Part shown: positions 61,524 through 64,000 of the stretch, one piece after another
Numbering within the stretch: position 1 is the stretch's first letter
How the letters are laid out: each line of letters begins with the position of its first letter
Origin: CAIVAT01 sp049317265
GTDB lineage: Bacteria; Bacteroidota; Bacteroidia; Bacteroidales; FEN-979
DNA length: 64,000 bases
Direction: 5' to 3'
Assembly (NCBI GenBank): GCA_049317265.1
Contig: JBMOIP010000012.1
Coordinates: forward strand, 1 to 64,000
Notes under the pieces: generated by a model
What the model was told of the DNA's origin: nothing
What the model saw: the letters and a program-made list of their open reading frames with translations, nothing else
Database searches by the model: none
Position numbers and translations under genes: made by a program

Positions 61524-63335
61524 ATGGAGAATTTCATCGTATCGGCAAGGAAATACCGTCCACAGACTTTTGACACAGTGGTTGGCCAGAATTCCATCAC
61601 CAACACCCTTAAAAATGCCATCAAAAACAACCAGCTGGCACAGGCTTTCCTCTTTTGCGGACCGAGGGGCGTGGGTAAAACTACCTGTGCCCGGATCCTG
61701 GCAAAGACCATCAACTGCGGAAACCTCTCCTCCAACATGGAAGCGTGCGACGAATGTCCTTCCTGCGTCTCTTTCAATGAGAGTGCGTCGTTCAACATTT
61801 ATGAGCTTGACGGCGCTTCCAACAATTCGGTTGATGACATACGCAACCTTGTTGACCAGGTGCGCGTTCCTCCTCAGATGGGACGGTACAAGGTCTATAT
61901 CATCGATGAAGTCCACATGCTCTCTGCCAATGCGTTCAATGCATTCCTTAAAACATTGGAAGAGCCTCCTCCCTATGCAAAATTCATCCTGGCAACAACA
62001 GAAAAACACAAAATCCTTCCAACGATCCTCTCAAGATGCCAGATATTTGATTTCAAACGGATTACAGTGGAGGATATTGCCGGACACCTCCACCATGTAG
62101 CTGACAAGGAACATATCACGGCAGAGGATAATGCGCTGCATATTGTGGCGCAAAAGGCAGACGGTGCCATGCGAGATGCTTTGTCAATTTTTGACCAGCT
62201 CGTTAGTTTTGCAGGAAATACCCTGACATACAGCACGGTGCTGGAAAATCTGAATGTCCTCGACTATGAGTACTTTTTCAAAATAACCGATCAGATCCTG
62301 CAGGGCGATATTTCGGGCCCGCTTCTCACCATCAACGACATCATTGGGAAGGGATTTGAAGGGCAGCATTTTCTTATCGGATTCGGCGAACACCTTCGCA
62401 ATTTATTGGTCTGCAAGGATCCAGCCACAGCCGGTTTGCTGGAAACCGCACCATCCATACGAAACCATTATGTTGAACAATCCGGAAGATGCTCCGTTAC
62501 CTTCCTGCTTACCCTTCTCGACATCAACAACCGGTGTGACCTCAATTATAAAACGTCGAACAACAAACGGTTGCACCTGGAACTTTCGCTGATGCAGATG
62601 TGTGCCCCCATGATCGCACAGGAGCGAACCAGCCCTCCTCAGGCACCCATTTCCCCTGCTCCTCCCAAATTAGTAACTCCTGCGGCTCCGGCGCCTGCAG
62701 CGATCCCTATTAAACCGACCCAGGTGATTCCTCCTGCAGCCACCAACCCTGAAGTTGCTTCTCCAATTCCAGCCCCAGTCGTTGAAGTTAAGCAGCCGGA
62801 ATCACCGTCTGTTCATGATGAAATCCAACCTAAAAAAGTTTCTGAACCCTTTAAGATGAGGGATATGAAAGATGGCTACACGAGTACTACTTCCATTAAA
62901 AAGCCGATGCCTAAAACGGGGCATGAGGTTGATAACCCTGATGAGGATCTTTCCCGGTACGACGTTGCCACCCCATTTACGCAGACAGATCTCATTCTCC
63001 ACTGGGATGAGTATGCTGATAATTTAAAAAACGACTTTCCTCATCTCTATTCCACCTTGCATAATTCCCGCCCTGAACTTCAGGACAACTGGAATATTAC
63101 TTTTACCCTCGACAATAAAGTGCTGGAAGATGAACTTACCCTTCGGAAAACCGAGATGATGGAGTTTCTCAGGGGGCGTCTGAACAATTATAAAATCCAG
63201 CTGAAAACCACCATCGCCGATGTACAGAAAACCATGAAACCATATACGGATAAGGAGAAGTTTGAGATGATGGCCGGGAAAAATCCTGCCCTGCGAACGC
63301 TGAGAGAAGAGTTGGATCTGGAAATTGAGTATTGA
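61524..63335 (+). CDS. dnaX: DNA polymerase III subunit gamma/tau
   Basis: A protein of 603 residues. The AAA+ module has KYRPQTFDTVVGQNSI, Walker A FCGPRGVGKTTCARILA (~46-62), the zinc knuckle with INCGN, EACDECPSC, Walker B/DExH YIIDEVHMLSANAFNAFLKTLEEPP, and SRCQIFDFKRI carrying the arginine finger. Domain III follows to ~365. A Pro/Ala-rich linker (~375-440) leads to a tau-like C-terminal domain (~470-603). It is the clamp-loader motor that couples polymerase and helicase at the fork. I did not find a clear A-run frameshift signal for making gamma. It is followed 19 bases later by a sugar-kinase gene. Confidence 0.95.
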   Translation: MENFIVSARKYRPQTFDTVVGQNSITNTLKNAIKNNQLAQAFLFCGPRGVGKTTCARILAKTINCGNLSSNMEACDECPSCVSFNESASFNIYELDGASNNSVDDIRNLVDQVRVPPQMGRYKVYIIDEVHMLSANAFNAFLKTLEEPPPYAKFILATTEKHKILPTILSRCQIFDFKRITVEDIAGHLHHVADKEHITAEDNALHIVAQKADGAMRDALSIFDQLVSFAGNTLTYSTVLENLNVLDYEYFFKITDQILQGDISGPLLTINDIIGKGFEGQHFLIGFGEHLRNLLVCKDPATAGLLETAPSIRNHYVEQSGRCSVTFLLTLLDINNRCDLNYKTSNNKRLHLELSLMQMCAPMIAQERTSPPQAPISPAPPKLVTPAAPAPAAIPIKPTQVIPPAATNPEVASPIPAPVVEVKQPESPSVHDEIQPKKVSEPFKMRDMKDGYTSTTSIKKPMPKTGHEVDNPDEDLSRYDVATPFTQTDLILHWDEYADNLKNDFPHLYSTLHNSRPELQDNWNITFTLDNKVLEDELTLRKTEMMEFLRGRLNNYKIQLKTTIADVQKTMKPYTDKEKFEMMAGKNPALRTLREELDLEIEY

Positions 63336-63354
63336 TTGCACTCTTTTCAACACG

Positions 63355-64000
63355 ATGATGACCGGACAAAGGATTTTTTGCATAGGGGAGACAGTACTCG
63401 ACATCATTTTCAAAAACGACTTGCCCGTAACGGCAAATCCAGGTGGTTCAATGCTGAACACAGCAGTGTCGCTTGGCCGTGCCGGCCTGCCCGTTTTTTT
63501 TATCAGTGAATACGGTACCGACCATGCCGGAAACCTGATTGCTGAATTTTTAGAAAAAAACGGAGTCTCAACCGATTATGTCAATCGCTATTCCAACGGA
63601 AAAACCGCACTGGCACTGGCTTTTCTCGACCATGAACAAGATGCGGAATACTCATTTTACAAACTTTTTCCGGCAGAACGTCTGGAAGCACCATTCCCTG
63701 ACGTGAACAACAGGGATATTGTCCTTTTCGGATCCATTTATGCCATTGCTGATCCTGTTTATAAGGTAATCAGAGATTTTGTCAGGACCGCAAAATCCAG
63801 GGGCGCCTTTATCATCTATGACCCTAACTTCAGGAACGCACACCTTGCTGAGCTGGAAACCCTGAAACCCAGGATAGTTGAAAATATCAGCTTGGCCAAC
63901 CTGGTACGGGGTTCGGATGAGGACTTCCGGAATATTTTTAATGCGGCCGATTCGAGTGAGGCATTTCAGTTTGTTAACCAGGCAGGGTGTCCGTTTTTGA
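63355..64000 (+). CDS. PfkB-family carbohydrate kinase, 3' end outside window
   Basis: 215 codons are present before the window ends, with no stop. The start is MMTGQRIFCIGETVLDIIF, the usual ribokinase/fructokinase opening. It continues with PGGSMLNTAVSLGRAGLPVFFISEYGTDHAG, which is PfkB signature 1 (sugar binding), then NGKTALALAFLD and IYDPNFRNAH. The C-terminal ATP site and catalytic DTxGAGD motif lie beyond the edge. It probably phosphorylates fructose or a related sugar. It lies 19 bases downstream of dnaX and is likely co-transcribed. ATGs at 63355 and 63358 are adjacent; either may be used. Confidence 0.88.
   Translation, partial: MMTGQRIFCIGETVLDIIFKNDLPVTANPGGSMLNTAVSLGRAGLPVFFISEYGTDHAGNLIAEFLEKNGVSTDYVNRYSNGKTALALAFLDHEQDAEYSFYKLFPAERLEAPFPDVNNRDIVLFGSIYAIADPVYKVIRDFVRTAKSRGAFIIYDPNFRNAHLAELETLKPRIVENISLANLVRGSDEDFRNIFNAADSSEAFQFVNQAGCPFL

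Overview
The window reads as chromosomal DNA of a member of the Bacteroidota, probably an environmental Bacteroidales-like lineage. Four things point there. Candidate promoters carry the Bacteroidota -7 element TAnnTTTG. Secreted proteins end in type IX secretion (T9SS) sorting domains of both the 'YPNP' and 'FTPNGDGTNDFF' kinds. Small families typical of the phylum are present (DUF4492, DUF6089, a CBS/ACT protein). The gene order nadK - DUF6089 - uppS - bamA - ompH - ompH is one I recognise from the phylum. The species cannot be named from the sequence alone.

Layout. 1-9,956: a TPM-type protein tail and a DUF4492 protein on the plus strand, then a long minus-strand envelope cluster (rsgA, CBS/ACT protein, Omp85-like protein, nadK, DUF6089 barrel, uppS, bamA, two ompH). 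10,026-16,220: dprA, a MurG-like glycosyltransferase, lgt and a DUF2723/TMEM260-like membrane glycosyltransferase. 16,399-16,469: tRNA-Gln(UUG). 16,568-32,572: an accessory block of secreted or surface proteins: a DUF1566 protein, a frameshifted T9SS protein, a tail-fibre-like protein, a BNR-repeat protein and a 2,668-residue multidomain phosphoesterase. 32,616-39,065: three related sensor histidine kinases, one broken by a frameshift. 39,290-64,000: mostly housekeeping genes. These are an EamA transporter, a patatin lipoprotein, rimP-nusA-infB, rel-fur-purA, a T9SS type B surface protein, lepA, an outer-membrane barrel, a RecD/Dda-like helicase, an FtsX/MacB-type permease, upp, a GNAT/deacetylase pair, dnaX and the start of a PfkB-family sugar kinase cut by the window end.

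How it fits together. The envelope cluster would supply undecaprenyl diphosphate (UppS), outer-membrane protein assembly (BamA) and periplasmic chaperones (OmpH/Skp), which the T9SS substrates and barrels elsewhere in the window need. The rel-fur-purA and rimP-nusA-infB groups are core growth-control and translation units.

Most notable: (i) the 8-kb gene at 24,566-32,572, which fuses a PhoX-like propeller, a divergent 5'-nucleotidase with altered metal ligands and an SdiA-regulated-type propeller on one T9SS-exported chain. (ii) A decayed receiver-domain fragment at 23,840-23,907 that repeats, in the same orientation, the 3' end of the histidine kinase on the far side of that gene. The phosphoesterase gene is therefore bracketed by direct repeats of kinase sequence. 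(iii) A lepA gene whose promoter element lies only 5 bases before its GTG start. No CRISPR array, integrase, insertion sequence or rRNA was seen. All family assignments come from reading translations and motifs, not from database searches.
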